Shown here: piece after piece, positions 17,339 through 26,091 of the stretch
Position numbering within the stretch: the stretch's first letter is position 1
Layout of the letters: every line of letters begins with the position of its first letter
Assembly: GCF_000314995.1 (NCBI RefSeq)
Contig: NZ_BAEO01000054.1
Location: forward strand, 1-62,184
Reading direction: 5' to 3'
Source of the DNA: Paraglaciecola arctica BSs20135
GTDB taxonomy: Bacteria > Pseudomonadota > Gammaproteobacteria > Enterobacterales > Alteromonadaceae
DNA: 62,184 nt
Notes under the pieces: generated by a model
Told to the model about the DNA's origin: nothing
Databases searched by the model: none
Seen by the model: only the letters and a program-made list of their open reading frames with translations
Program-made: the position numbers and the translations under genes

Positions 17339-17735
17339 CCGAAGTCAACGCACAACTTATCTTTCTGTGCTGTTTACAGCACAAATTCTTTGTCTTTTTC
17401 TATGTTCCTACTCGTCAATGTAAATGAAATAGTCTTAAAGTAGCTTAGTTCTGACATATATTCAGGCTCTTAATTGAAATGGTTTTATCATTTCAGGCCT
17501 CTGATGAACTCCGTACCTTATCGCCTTTAAAATACACCCACACGGATTAATAATCCTTGTCATAGTCTGGCTTTGATGAGGTAGGGTAGACCGTTTTCTT
17601 CATCATATTCTGACTAAGCAGGTTAGGTTAAATAGGTGTTACCCCGAGTACTGCCTTCCACAACACCCACACAGGCTTGACGCCTTTGTCTCGTACGGAA
17701 TTGAGCAAAACCGGGATAACGTAAACTGTTTCATA
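17339..17735 (-). ncRNA. Candidate bridge-RNA region of the IS1111-type element
   Basis: About 400 non-coding bases lie between the transposase stop and the element end, against only ~65 upstream of the gene. In IS110-family elements the long non-coding end encodes the bridge RNA that pairs with donor and target DNA, and in the IS1111 subgroup this is the end downstream of the transposase. The RNA boundaries and loops were not folded here, so this is placement by family rule only. Confidence 0.4.
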
Positions 17736-18761
17736 TTATGTACTCACGCCTGTTGGCGTTGCACTGTAGCTCTCTTGGCGCGTGAGCAATATCCAAATTA
17801 AACGAGCAAGACGATGCGCCATGGCAACTGCCACCTTATTAAACGGCTTAGTGACGCGAAGCTTCGTTGCCCATAATGATAAAGCGTCTGTATTTTTAGC
17901 CGCTCGACTCACAACTGACCTGGCACCGTGTACTAATTGTTTGCGTAAGTAACGGTCTCCACGTTTGGTTATGCCGCCCATCTTACTGATATTACCTGAG
18001 GCATGTTGTTTGGGCGTTAGCCCTAACCATACTGCAAACTCTTTGGGGTTATTAAACGCCTGGCCTTTATCTATGCTGGCTAAAAGGGCTGAGGCGTTGA
18101 TGAGGCCAATACAAGGAATGCTAAGCAATATCTTACCGCTTTCACTTCCTTCAACAAATATTCCCAGTTGTTGCTCAATTCCTTTTAGGCGCTTAAGTGT
18201 GGTTTCATATTCAATCAACATATCTATCACCATATTTTGTAATCGATGACTATATTCAGCGTTATTTATCACACTGTTCAATCCACCTAGCAATGCCTTT
18301 TGACCGCAAGGAAACACCACGCCAAACTCACTTAACAATCCCCTAGACTGGTTGCTCAAAGCCGTTTTGTTTTTAATAAGTCGTTCACGAATACGATGCA
18401 AGCATAATATCTCCTGCTGGAACTCTGTTTTCACAGGCACAAAACGGATATACGGACGTTGACTGGCTTCGGCTATAGCAAAAGCATCATTATGGTCATT
18501 CTTATTACCACGTACAAAAGGCGTCACATGCTGAGCAGGAATAAGCTTCACGTCATGGCCTAATTTCGCCATTTCACGTCCCCAGTAATGTGATGAATAA
18601 CAAGCCTCCATCACCACCATCGTGGGCTCTTGTTGCCCCATGAAATCCAGTAACTCACTGCGCTTTAACTTTTTATTAAACTGCGCCTTTATATGCTCAT
18701 TTACACCACATGCTTGAAATACATTCTTTGCTAAATCGACACTGATTGTTCTAAGCTTCAT
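17736..18761 (-). CDS. IS110-family (IS1111-type) DEDD transposase
   Basis: 341 residues from the ATG at 18761, which has AGGAAG nine bases upstream; an in-frame GTG three codons earlier overlaps that site. The N-terminal RuvC-like DEDD domain shows Asp9 in ISVDLAKNVF, the Glu in VVMEAC and the NDHNDAFAIAEA acidic pair. The C-terminal transposase_20 domain carries LLSIPCIGLINASALLA and the serine-bearing SGNISKMGGITKRGD segment. Full length with all motifs, so probably active. These recombinases insert without target duplication, guided by an element-encoded RNA. Confidence 0.93.
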   Translation of the reverse strand: MKLRTISVDLAKNVFQACGVNEHIKAQFNKKLKRSELLDFMGQQEPTMVVMEACYSSHYWGREMAKLGHDVKLIPAQHVTPFVRGNKNDHNDAFAIAEASQRPYIRFVPVKTEFQQEILCLHRIRERLIKNKTALSNQSRGLLSEFGVVFPCGQKALLGGLNSVINNAEYSHRLQNMVIDMLIEYETTLKRLKGIEQQLGIFVEGSESGKILLSIPCIGLINASALLASIDKGQAFNNPKEFAVWLGLTPKQHASGNISKMGGITKRGDRYLRKQLVHGARSVVSRAAKNTDALSLWATKLRVTKPFNKVAVAMAHRLARLIWILLTRQESYSATPTGVST

Positions 18762-18978
18762 CTTGGACACTTCCTATGTAAATAGTTGGGTTACACTACT
18801 ATTTTGGCGCATTGACGCCGTATTAGGGAGTGTCCATCTCATCACCCATCATAGGAAATAATGAAATCAGTTTTTCTTTGTTTGAAATTTCAGAAGAAAA
18901 AGTAACTGACTCGAAAGGATTTGAGACAAAAATGCCAAGGATGACGGTAAACGTAAGCGCATAATAACCTGCAAACTT

Positions 18979-18996
18979 TATCCCTTGAGGGGGATA
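18979..18996 (+). promoter_or_regulatory. HipB operator O1
   Basis: Exact match to the E. coli HipB operator rule TATCC-N8-GGATA. A TATACT -10-like hexamer lies just downstream at 19005-19010. The centre is 54 bases from that of the second operator. Confidence 0.8.
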
Positions 18997-19032
18997 AGCT
19001 TAATTATACTCTGCAGGGGATATTTATGTAAC

Positions 19033-19050
19033 TATCCTCTCAAGAGGATA
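19033..19050 (+). promoter_or_regulatory. HipB operator O2
   Basis: Second exact TATCC-N8-GGATA, with the spacer itself part of a larger palindrome (TATCCTCT/AGAGGATA), ending 19 bases before the hipB start codon. Two intact operators upstream of damaged hipBA genes suggest recent inactivation, or continued binding by another HipB in the cell. Confidence 0.8.
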
Positions 19051-19069
19051 ATTAAGTGGGAATACACTC

Positions 19070-19336
19070 ATGATTTACGGCCCTCGACAATTGGCAAATC
19101 AGCTCAAGTTGATTCGAACCAATAACAATTGGACGCAAGCAGAAATTGCGTAACGTGTTGGTGTTAAGCAGGCTACCATCTCAAATTTTGAAAACGAGCC
19201 AGATCGTTGTCAACTTCAAACCTTGTTCAAGATAATTCAAGCGTTACATGTCAGTATGCTAATTCAAGCACAAGACAATGGATCTCAATCTCCTTTAAGC
19301 GATGCCGAAAATAAAAAGGTCACAGAGAACTGGTAG
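19070..19336 (+). pseudogene. hipB: hipB antitoxin gene with premature stop
   Basis: 89 codons in a single frame, reading MIYGPRQLANQLKLIRTNN, then WTQAEIA, a TAA stop at codon 28 (19151), then RVGVKQATISNFENEPD and a normal tail. This is a Xre/HipB helix-turn-helix protein of normal length interrupted by one nonsense codon inside the helix-turn-helix (probably from a CAA, GAA or AAA codon). It is located directly between two HipB operators and a hipA gene. A short re-initiated protein lacking the first helices could not be expected to bind DNA. Confidence 0.85.
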
Positions 19337-19357
19337 AAGGCAAAGTTATCAATTTAC

Positions 19358-20675
19358 ATGAATGATGAATACGTTGGCGAATTACTAAAAAGTGCTAATG
19401 GCGCGAATCAACTTCACTATGCTACTGATTGGTTAACGCATCCTAAAGCGCGCCCATTATCGTTGTCACTGCCGCTGCTGAAAAGCAAAATCACTTCTGC
19501 ACAGGTATATAACTATTTCGATAACTTGTTACCTGACTCTCAGCTGGTCCGTGAACGAATAGTGAAACGATTCAAGCTTGTTTCGGCACAGCCTTTTGAC
19601 CTTCTCAGTGAAATAGGTAAAGACAGCATTGGTGCTATTACTCTATTACCCTATTACCCTATTACCTGAATCTATCACGCAAACATCCGTACCATCAAAT
19701 AACAGTACATTGTCGTATGCCACACTCGCCGATGAGCAATTGATAACCTTATTGCAAGGTTATAAAGCGGATCCGCCACTAGGTATGATACAAGAACAAG
19801 CCGATTTTCGTATTTCAGTTACCGGTGCACGGGAAAAAGCAGCGCTACTTAAAGTTAAAGATTCGTGGTGTGTGCCAAAAGGGCTGACTGCTACTAGCCG
19901 CATTATTAAGCTACCGATTGGTGAAATAAAAGGCCCTACCGCTACACTAGATTTATCTGATAGCGTAGAAAATGAATGGTTATGTATTGAACTTGCCAGA
20001 GAGCCTGGCTTTTCAGTCCCTAATATTGAAATCATCAAGGTAGGTGATGTTAAAGCCTTAGCGGTTGAGCGTTTTGTCCGGCGTTAGACTACCGATAAAA
20101 ATGGGCTGATTACATTACCTCAAGAAGACATGTGTCAGGCTCACGGTATACCACCTGCTACTAAATATGAATCTGACGGCGGTCCCAGTATAACTGAAAT
20201 CATGAAACTACTAATGGGCTCAAAAAATGCGTTAGTGGATCGGGATGCTTTTATGCGGTTTCAGGTGTTCCAATGGCTAATTGGTGCAACAGATGGCCAT
20301 GGGAAAAACTTTTCTATTTACCTCGACGCAGGGGGAGCATATCGTATGACGCCGTTTTACGACATATTATCGGCATACCCCATATTGGGCGGCAAAGGTT
20401 TGAATATCCGTGAACTTAGTCTAGCTATGGAATTAACTGCGACCAAGGGCAAAAAGAGAAAAATCGATATGATATTTCCTCGACATTTTATTGCCACAGC
20501 TAAAACAGTTGGTTTTGACACACATCGAATGACAGATATTATGCATGAATTTGCAGTAAGCCTTCCACTTGCCATTGATAAACTTCAGCAACGTATGCCG
20601 GTTAATATCCCAGTTCGGAGCCAAGATGCCATCTTTTCTAATGCATTGAAGCAAGCCCAAAGACTGACAACTTAG
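19358..20675 (+). pseudogene. hipA: hipA kinase-toxin gene with frameshift and nonsense mutation
   Basis: About 440 codons of a HipA Ser/Thr kinase in three pieces. Frame 1 (from 19358) covers the N-terminal domain (ARPLSLSLPL, YFDNLLPDS) and breaks at 19643-19666, where three tandem CTATTACC units add 16 bases relative to a single unit. Frame 2 continues (LLPESITQ to VERFVRR) to a TAG at 20085, probably from a Trp codon as families read ERFDRRW. The last piece carries the kinase core IGATDGHGKNFSI and YDILSAYP. Three lesions in hipBA, including Asp to Val in the ERFD motif, indicate a dead toxin locus. The start may originally have been a few codons earlier. Confidence 0.88.
19643..19666 (+). 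repeat. Tandem octamer CTATTACC x3 inside hipA
   Basis: Three perfect head-to-tail copies, preceded by a one-mismatch copy (CTATTACT) that belongs to the native coding sequence. One copy would keep the HipA frame (GAITLLPESI), and so would four; three do not. Slipped-strand change in copy number is the obvious origin of the frameshift. Confidence 0.9.
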
Positions 20676-20740
20676 TGTTATAGGTAATGTATTCGAGAGC
20701 TAGGTAATGCGAAGACCTAGCTAGCTCCCTCAGTCAAAAA

Positions 20741-20875
20741 AATACCACCACATGCCCAAAGTGTGCTTCACCTATGGTGAAACGGATCGCTAAAAAAGGA
20801 GCGAACCTTGGCAATGAGTTTATGGGTTGCAGTAGTTTTCCAAGATGCAGACACATTGAACAACTCTATTTCTGA
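20741..20875 (+). pseudogene. 3' part of the second mrr-type gene (zinc finger end)
   Basis: Reads TTTCPKCASPMVKRIAKKG then ANLGNEFMGCSSFPRCRH and ends at a TGA at 20873. It is nearly identical to the C4 zinc-finger tail of the intact gene at 1513. There is no start codon or N-terminal part; the matching 5' part is at 10339-10674. The DNA after the stop also matches that downstream of the intact gene, including the MITE-like repeat. Confidence 0.88.
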
Positions 20876-20918
20876 AGATTCAGAGCAGCTATTTTAAAAA
20901 ATCCAAAATAAAAAGCGA

Positions 20919-21067
20919 TTCACCACAGAGTTCTCAGAGCGCTGCGCTTCACAGGGTAAAACAAAATGATTGTTAAGATTAACTGCCAATAACGACTTAA
21001 TCCTACTCCTTAAACATAAACTTTCTATGCTTTTTCTCTGTGCTCCCTGTGTTCTCCGTGGTTCAAA
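20919..21067. repeat. MITE-like dispersed repeat, copy E
   Basis: Full copy 44 bases after the mrr 3' fragment, the same spacing as copy C after the intact gene. It is more diverged (CACCACAGAGTTCTCAGAGC start, TTCTCCGTGGTTC end) but keeps both arms. Confidence 0.85.
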
Positions 21068-21088
21068 GATCTTTTTGTTTTTACTCTA

Positions 21089-21160
21089 ATTCACTAAAAC
21101 ATCCATCCGAACAATTTTCGGATAAAAAACACTCTAAATTTCACTGCAAGCCAACACCAT
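21089..21160 (+). repeat. Diverged direct relative of the L3 region
   Basis: About 70 bases (CACTAAAACATCCATCCGAAC, then a hairpin around ATTTTCGGATAAAA) align with 10186-10250 in the same orientation. This means that the DNA left of the broken mrr copy recurs immediately to its right. It also forms part of the upstream region of the TonB receptor gene. Confidence 0.5.
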
Positions 21161-21170
21161 GAATGCAATT

Positions 21171-21189
21171 GATAATAGTTATCATTTGC
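21171..21189 (+). promoter_or_regulatory. Fur box
   Basis: GATAATAGTTATCATTTGC matches the 19-base Fur consensus (GATAATGATAATCATTATC) at most positions, about 70 bases before the TonB receptor ATG. Iron repression of the siderophore-uptake operon is expected. Confidence 0.75.
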
Positions 21190-21256
21190 AATACTGTTTG
21201 AAATATTTATAATGCGCAAATTAAATGATTAAACACACTTACCGACAGAGAGCGCC

Positions 21257-23392
21257 ATGAATAAAAGTCATACTTTTGCATTATCACCTTTGATGTTGGC
21301 TTTGAGCATGCATGCACAAGCAGCAGAGTTAACCAACGAAGAAACAAATACCACTAACGAAACTGATATTGAAGTTATTCGTATTGTTGAAAGCCGTGTG
21401 CAACGCATTAGTTCAGGCGCTACCGGACTGGGGCTTGATAGCTTCGATACCCCTCAATCTTTGTCAATCATCGAAAGCGATACCATTAATAAATACAACC
21501 TCAGTGACGTTAATAGCCTGTTTAAAAAGATAACAGGTATCAATATTGACCAAACCGAAACTGATCGGACTTATTACAATGCCCGTGGTTTTGATATAAC
21601 CAGTATGCATGTAGATGGGTCAGGTGTGCCTTTTGGCGATATATTTGTAGGCGATCTTGATACCGCTATTTATGAAAAAATTGAGTTTATTCGCGGCTCT
21701 AACGGGCTAATCACTGGGTTAGGTAACCCATCTGGCACAGTTAACTTCGTCAGAAAGCGCCCTAGTAATGATCAGCAAGCAAGCGTAGAGGTAAGTTTAG
21801 GCCGTTGGTCAAACAAACGTGCTGTGGTGGATGTGTCTACTCCTTTAACTGAATCTGGAAGTTGGGCTGCCCGCGCAGTGGTTGTGCACCAAGATAAAAA
21901 TAGCTGGCTAGACCTTTACGAAAATAACCGCACAGTATTTTACGGTGTGGTTGATGGTCAGATAAATGATGATGTTACCCTCTCTTTTGGTTACACCTAT
22001 CAAAACAATAAGAGTGACGGCGTGACTTGGGGCGCTGTGCCATTGATTTATTCAAATGGAACACAAACCGATTTTGCTGATTCTAGTTCTACCGCTATGG
22101 ATTGGACTTATTGGGATACCCTTAATCAAACTGCTTTTGCGGAATTAAGTTGGTACATCAACGATAACCTCAACTTCACCAGTAAGCTCACCTACACAGA
22201 CTACGAAGACGATTCGGAGCTATTTTATACCTATACACAAACTGGGTTTGAGCAAGATACAGGTTTAGGCATGTTAGGTTACCCAGGTAAATATTATGCC
22301 GAAGACGACATACTCATTTGGGACAATAGCTTACAAGGTACATTTCAAGCATGGGGATTAGAACATTCGTTCAATCTAGGGGTGAGCCTGGCTGATTCTG
22401 AAACCCTGGATCTTGATTCTGCTGCATTGAGTGGATTTGATGTAATGCCTGCATTACCAGGCTGGACAGGAACCGAGGTGGCAAGGCCTAGTTGGGCAGC
22501 TCCCAAAAAAGAGGGTTACACAGACGTCACTTTGAATCGTTTTTATGGTTCGATGCAACTAGCCGTGACAGACAACTTAGACTTAGTGTTAGGCGCAAGT
22601 TTTGTTGATTATGATAACGAAGGGGAATCATGGGATGTATCCACTTCAACCTCAGAAAATGGCGCTAGCCCATACATTGGCTTTACTTGGGAAGCAACAG
22701 AAGGCCTGAATATTTACGCTAGCTACAGCGACATTTATCAACCTCAATATTACCTTAACGAAGACCTGCAACCCTTAGGTTCAGCCGAAGGTCGTGGTTA
22801 TGAAATGGGTGTCAAAAAACGCTTCGATGATAACTTGTTAGTTAGTTTTGCGGTATTTAGAACCGAACAAGAAAACCTCTATGAATTTATCAAATACGGT
22901 GATGGCGACGGCATTGACGACGAAGACTATACCGATGACTTTGATTTCTCTATATATCGTGGCGTAACGGTTGATTCCAACGGTTTTGAATTAGAAGTAT
23001 CCGGCAAGGTCTCAGAAGAATGGTCTATACAAGGTGGTTTTACCGCTTTAACCATGGATGATGAGAATGGCGACGAGGCCCGTACCTTTATTCCTCGCAA
23101 AACCTTAAAGTTACTGGCTGATTATTCTCCTGTATGGAACGAAAAGCTGCATGCAGGTATGTCTGTTCAGTGGCAAAGTGACATGTATTACGAAACCGGT
23201 TATGGACGTATCACCCAAGATAGCTACGGGCTAATCGGTGGATATATTCAGTACAGTTTTGACGACAACCTATCCCTCAGTCTGAACCTAGAGAATATTA
23301 CAGGTGAAAAATACCTCAGCTCTGTGCGAACTGAGCAAGCGTTTAATGGGTCGCCTACTGACTATAACCTAACGGTACGTTGGGACTTTTAA
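21257..23392 (+). CDS. TonB-dependent siderophore receptor
   Basis: 711 residues. Signal peptide to about residue 23 (HAQAAEL), short N-terminal extension without a FecA-type signalling domain, plug domain (about 45-165; DTPQSLSIIESDTI, YYNARGFDI, VEFIRGSNGLITG-like IEFIRGS), then a 22-strand beta-barrel ending in aromatic WDF. The plug motifs are those of the FhuE/FpvA/PupA-type ferric-siderophore receptors. It takes up an iron-siderophore complex through the outer membrane using TonB. A Fur box precedes it and PepSY reductase-type genes follow in the same direction. Substrate cannot be named; no siderophore biosynthesis genes are nearby, suggesting use of foreign siderophores. Confidence 0.93.
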   Translation: MNKSHTFALSPLMLALSMHAQAAELTNEETNTTNETDIEVIRIVESRVQRISSGATGLGLDSFDTPQSLSIIESDTINKYNLSDVNSLFKKITGINIDQTETDRTYYNARGFDITSMHVDGSGVPFGDIFVGDLDTAIYEKIEFIRGSNGLITGLGNPSGTVNFVRKRPSNDQQASVEVSLGRWSNKRAVVDVSTPLTESGSWAARAVVVHQDKNSWLDLYENNRTVFYGVVDGQINDDVTLSFGYTYQNNKSDGVTWGAVPLIYSNGTQTDFADSSSTAMDWTYWDTLNQTAFAELSWYINDNLNFTSKLTYTDYEDDSELFYTYTQTGFEQDTGLGMLGYPGKYYAEDDILIWDNSLQGTFQAWGLEHSFNLGVSLADSETLDLDSAALSGFDVMPALPGWTGTEVARPSWAAPKKEGYTDVTLNRFYGSMQLAVTDNLDLVLGASFVDYDNEGESWDVSTSTSENGASPYIGFTWEATEGLNIYASYSDIYQPQYYLNEDLQPLGSAEGRGYEMGVKKRFDDNLLVSFAVFRTEQENLYEFIKYGDGDGIDDEDYTDDFDFSIYRGVTVDSNGFELEVSGKVSEEWSIQGGFTALTMDDENGDEARTFIPRKTLKLLADYSPVWNEKLHAGMSVQWQSDMYYETGYGRITQDSYGLIGGYIQYSFDDNLSLSLNLENITGEKYLSSVRTEQAFNGSPTDYNLTVRWDF

Positions 23393-23495
23393 ACATCAGC
23401 CTGAAGAGAGATTTATTATCTAAATAGGTCTCTCATACTCTGGCATAACACCGCCATTCTAAGGCTAGTTTAGATACCAAAATCGGAAGCAATCA

Positions 23496-23780
23496 ATGAG
23501 TAAAACATCGTTCTTATTTCTTAAAAACAAACGCTTTTGGCTAAGTGGGCCAGCAACCTTGCTGGTATCGCTACTTGTTATGCTGGCGATGGCGGTTTGG
23601 TTTCCACCGGGTGTAGGCAATGTAAATAACATAATGATGCCACTGTTTATGTTTCCGTTAATTTGGGCGGTTTTATTTTTTTACACTTACCTAGCAACAA
23701 ATATGCACAAAGCCCAATGGTTACTTGTGGCGTTATTTGTTGTCAATAGTGCCATCCTTACTTTTAAATTTTTAGGTTAA
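23496..23780 (+). CDS. Small inner-membrane protein of the siderophore-reduction operon (DUF3649-like)
   Basis: 94 residues with three predicted membrane helices (about 18-35, 44-66, 73-90) and a FPPGV turn between the first two. The position between a siderophore receptor and a PepSY protein is that of DUF3649 members, whose operons in Pseudomonas (fpvG-K type) support release of iron from siderophores. It ends five bases before the next start codon, so it is co-transcribed. Family assignment is by size, topology and context only. Confidence 0.6.
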   Translation: MSKTSFLFLKNKRFWLSGPATLLVSLLVMLAMAVWFPPGVGNVNNIMMPLFMFPLIWAVLFFYTYLATNMHKAQWLLVALFVVNSAILTFKFLG

Positions 23781-23785
23781 TCTTT

Positions 23786-25402
23786 ATGAATGAACAAACC
23801 CCTACCCTTCGTTCGAAAGCTAAAGCTTTACTTAGCCTACATTCTTGGTCTGGCATAGTTTTGGGTATGTTACTTTACGCTGTGATATTCACCGGCACAG
23901 TAGCAGTGGTGGCCGAAGAAATAGGCGAGTGGTCAAACAGTAATTATCCGCAACACTTAATGCTTTCTAGTGACATAGACAAAACGGTTAAACGTTTGTC
24001 AGCACAAACCCCTAAAGAATACCTAGATGAAATTTCTGTTTATGAAAATGATCGTCAACAAATTATCTATTATTTTCACACTCATAAACAAAACCCTTCT
24101 GGAGATATGGACGAATACGGGGTGCAATACGCTTTAAACTCACAAGGCGAAATTGTCACTGAAAAAACCGGTTTTGGCAGCGACTTATACGCTCAGGATG
24201 ATACCTATGCCCTAAGCCGTTTTTTGGTATCTATTCATACTGAGCTGCACATCCCTTCCCCTTGGGGACTAATCCTTACAGGGATATTGGGGCTAGCCAT
24301 GCTGATTGCTTCGGTATCTGGGTTTATGATGCATCGTCATCTATTTAGCGATATGTTTTCTATTCGTAAACAGCGTGATGGACAGTCGCTGAAACGAGAC
24401 TCTCACACAGTAGCTGGCACCTGGAGTATTCCCTTTGCTATTTTACTGGCATTTACTGGCAGCTTTTTTAGTTTTTCTACTGCATTTGGTATACCGGCAA
24501 TGGGTATTGTGGCATTTGGTGGCGACCAAGAAGCATTAATGTACGCCATGGTCGGTGAGCAACAAGATAAAAGCGAAGCACCAATGGCATCAGCGAATTT
24601 AAATGCCATGGTACAAGATGCAGTTCAACGACAATCGGCCGTGCCCTCATTTTTATCCATTTCACATATAGGCACCGAGTCTGCCAGTGTACTGACCTTT
24701 TTTATGCCAAATGAAGGCAAGGTTGGATACGAACAATTAGTTTACGATGGCACAAATGGCGATTTTGTTGAATATAAACCAATAGTAGGCAGTGTGCCGT
24801 CGTTGGGAAGTAGTATATTGTCGCTGATTTATCCCATTCATTTCGGCACTTTTGCAGGTTTATGGTCAAAAATCATTTGGATAAGTTTAGGGGTAGCCGC
24901 CTGCTATGTCACTATCACCGGATTGCAACTTTATGCCCACCGAAACCAAAAAAATCAAAGCAGTTGGCAGTGGTTTAGCCGCATGTGTGTATGGGGATTT
25001 TTTGGTCTCCCCCTTTGTTCTTTAGCCAGTGCTGTGGGCTTTTTTATTAGCGGCTCGATGGCAACAAACCAAAGTGTTTGGACCCAATTATCCTTTGTAA
25101 TTCCAGCCGCCTTAATCAGCATATTAAGTTTATCAATTAAAAATATTCAGCTATTAAAAAAGATATTACTAGCAGCTAATGGACTATTTTGCCTGATATT
25201 ACCTATGCTGCGATTTAGCACTTCTGGCACCGGCTGGTTACAGGCATTACAACATAATATGGTGGCGGTGATGTTTATTGAAATAACCTTGTTGATCTGC
25301 TCTGCCTGGTGCTTTTTCGCTTTGTATAAATCAATGCAATTTGATGGACAAAATACCAAACAAACAAGCACATCCTTTGCTGCCCAGGAGACAGCCAAAT
25401 GA
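23786..25402 (+). CDS. PepSY-associated transmembrane protein (putative siderophore-iron reductase)
   Basis: 538 residues. PepSY_TM layout: first helix at about 18-40 (LHSWSGIVLGMLLYAVIFTG, with a histidine expected to serve haem or metal binding), a periplasmic PepSY-like region, further helices at about 160-185, 205-230 and 360-385 (HTVAGTWSIPFAILLAFTG; a late helix follows SLIYPIHFGTFAG). Four more hydrophobic helices follow to the C-terminus. Relatives next to TonB siderophore receptors act as inner-membrane reductases that free iron from the siderophore in the periplasm (FpvG type). The stop overlaps the next ATG by four bases (ATGA). Confidence 0.8.
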   Translation: MNEQTPTLRSKAKALLSLHSWSGIVLGMLLYAVIFTGTVAVVAEEIGEWSNSNYPQHLMLSSDIDKTVKRLSAQTPKEYLDEISVYENDRQQIIYYFHTHKQNPSGDMDEYGVQYALNSQGEIVTEKTGFGSDLYAQDDTYALSRFLVSIHTELHIPSPWGLILTGILGLAMLIASVSGFMMHRHLFSDMFSIRKQRDGQSLKRDSHTVAGTWSIPFAILLAFTGSFFSFSTAFGIPAMGIVAFGGDQEALMYAMVGEQQDKSEAPMASANLNAMVQDAVQRQSAVPSFLSISHIGTESASVLTFFMPNEGKVGYEQLVYDGTNGDFVEYKPIVGSVPSLGSSILSLIYPIHFGTFAGLWSKIIWISLGVAACYVTITGLQLYAHRNQKNQSSWQWFSRMCVWGFFGLPLCSLASAVGFFISGSMATNQSVWTQLSFVIPAALISILSLSIKNIQLLKKILLAANGLFCLILPMLRFSTSGTGWLQALQHNMVAVMFIEITLLICSAWCFFALYKSMQFDGQNTKQTSTSFAAQETAK

Positions 25403-25686
25403 ACCACCTTATTATGACTCTGCCTTTTATTGTTTTTAGTTTAGTCATAGTTTTTCTATTGGCTCATACTGATCCTAGGCGTAAGCAGCTTTCTAATAAA
25501 ACAGACAACACGACTAACAACAAATTTGTTTTATCCTCTTATGGCAGAAAACTGCTTGCATGGAGTTTAGTACTGCCATTTATTCTACTTGCGGTTATGG
25601 CAAATTATGCAGGTATTTTAATGTACGCAGGAGCCGTGACCGTAATCGGATGGGCAGTATCTGAATTACCAATATCTGTGGTTTGA
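25399..25686 (+). CDS. Small membrane protein, DUF3325-like
   Basis: 95 residues with an N-terminal helix followed by AHTDPRRKQL and two further helices (about 52-90). This LTDPRR-type motif and three-helix layout fit DUF3325, the usual last gene of PepSY siderophore-reduction operons. Start ATG overlaps the preceding stop, indicating translational coupling. Exact function unknown. Confidence 0.65.
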   Translation: MNHLIMTLPFIVFSLVIVFLLAHTDPRRKQLSNKTDNTTNNKFVLSSYGRKLLAWSLVLPFILLAVMANYAGILMYAGAVTVIGWAVSELPISVV

Positions 25687-25765
25687 ATACACAACCACAT
25701 GAACTCCCATCGGAGTATCTGGGGTCAGAACTGCAGATTTGTCCAAGATCCCAAATAAAAAACAA

Positions 25766-25914
25766 TTCACCACTGAGTTCACAGAGCGCTTCGCTACACA
25801 AAGAAAAACAAAATGATTGTTAAGATTAACTACCATTGACGATTAAGCTCTACTTCTTACACATAAACTTTCTTTGCTTTACCTCTGTGACCTCTGTGTT
25901 CTCAGTGGTTCAAA
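25766..25914. repeat. MITE-like dispersed repeat, copy F
   Basis: Full copy in the 405-base gap between the siderophore operon and cstA, same orientation as the others. The rest of the gap (25915-26091) is AT-rich and should hold the cstA promoter; an ACGCTTATCACGCGT stretch lies at about 26052-26066. Confidence 0.85.
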
Positions 25915-26091
25915 TTCTTTTGTTAGCTAATTTTAATCGTTGTTTTTATTGATATTTTGTTGAGTTCAATTTTGTTATTATTCTGCCCTGATTTTGACCT
26001 TCTTTTAAGTCATTAAGCTAAGCCGTGAATGAATGGGTGAGTGTAACTTTTACGCTTATCACGCGTCCTATAACGAGAGATATACTAAGCA

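Larger units (their letters stand above)
17328..18836 (-). mobile_element. IS110-family element, IS1111 subgroup
   Basis: A single transposase gene sits between an 11-base perfect inverted pair TGGACACTCCC (17328-17338) and GGGAGTGTCCA (18826-18836). ATGAGA/TCTCAT outside them suggests slightly longer arms or flanks. Short subterminal inverted repeats, a DEDD transposase and a long non-coding arm downstream of the gene are the marks of the IS1111 subgroup. Exact ends and target dinucleotide need comparison with an empty site. Confidence 0.8.

Noticed and set aside
19151-20087. Stop-codon read-through or recoding in hipB and hipA
   Set aside because: Two different stop codons (TAA, TAG) plus a frameshift in one locus fit decay; no recoding element or suppressor tRNA was seen.
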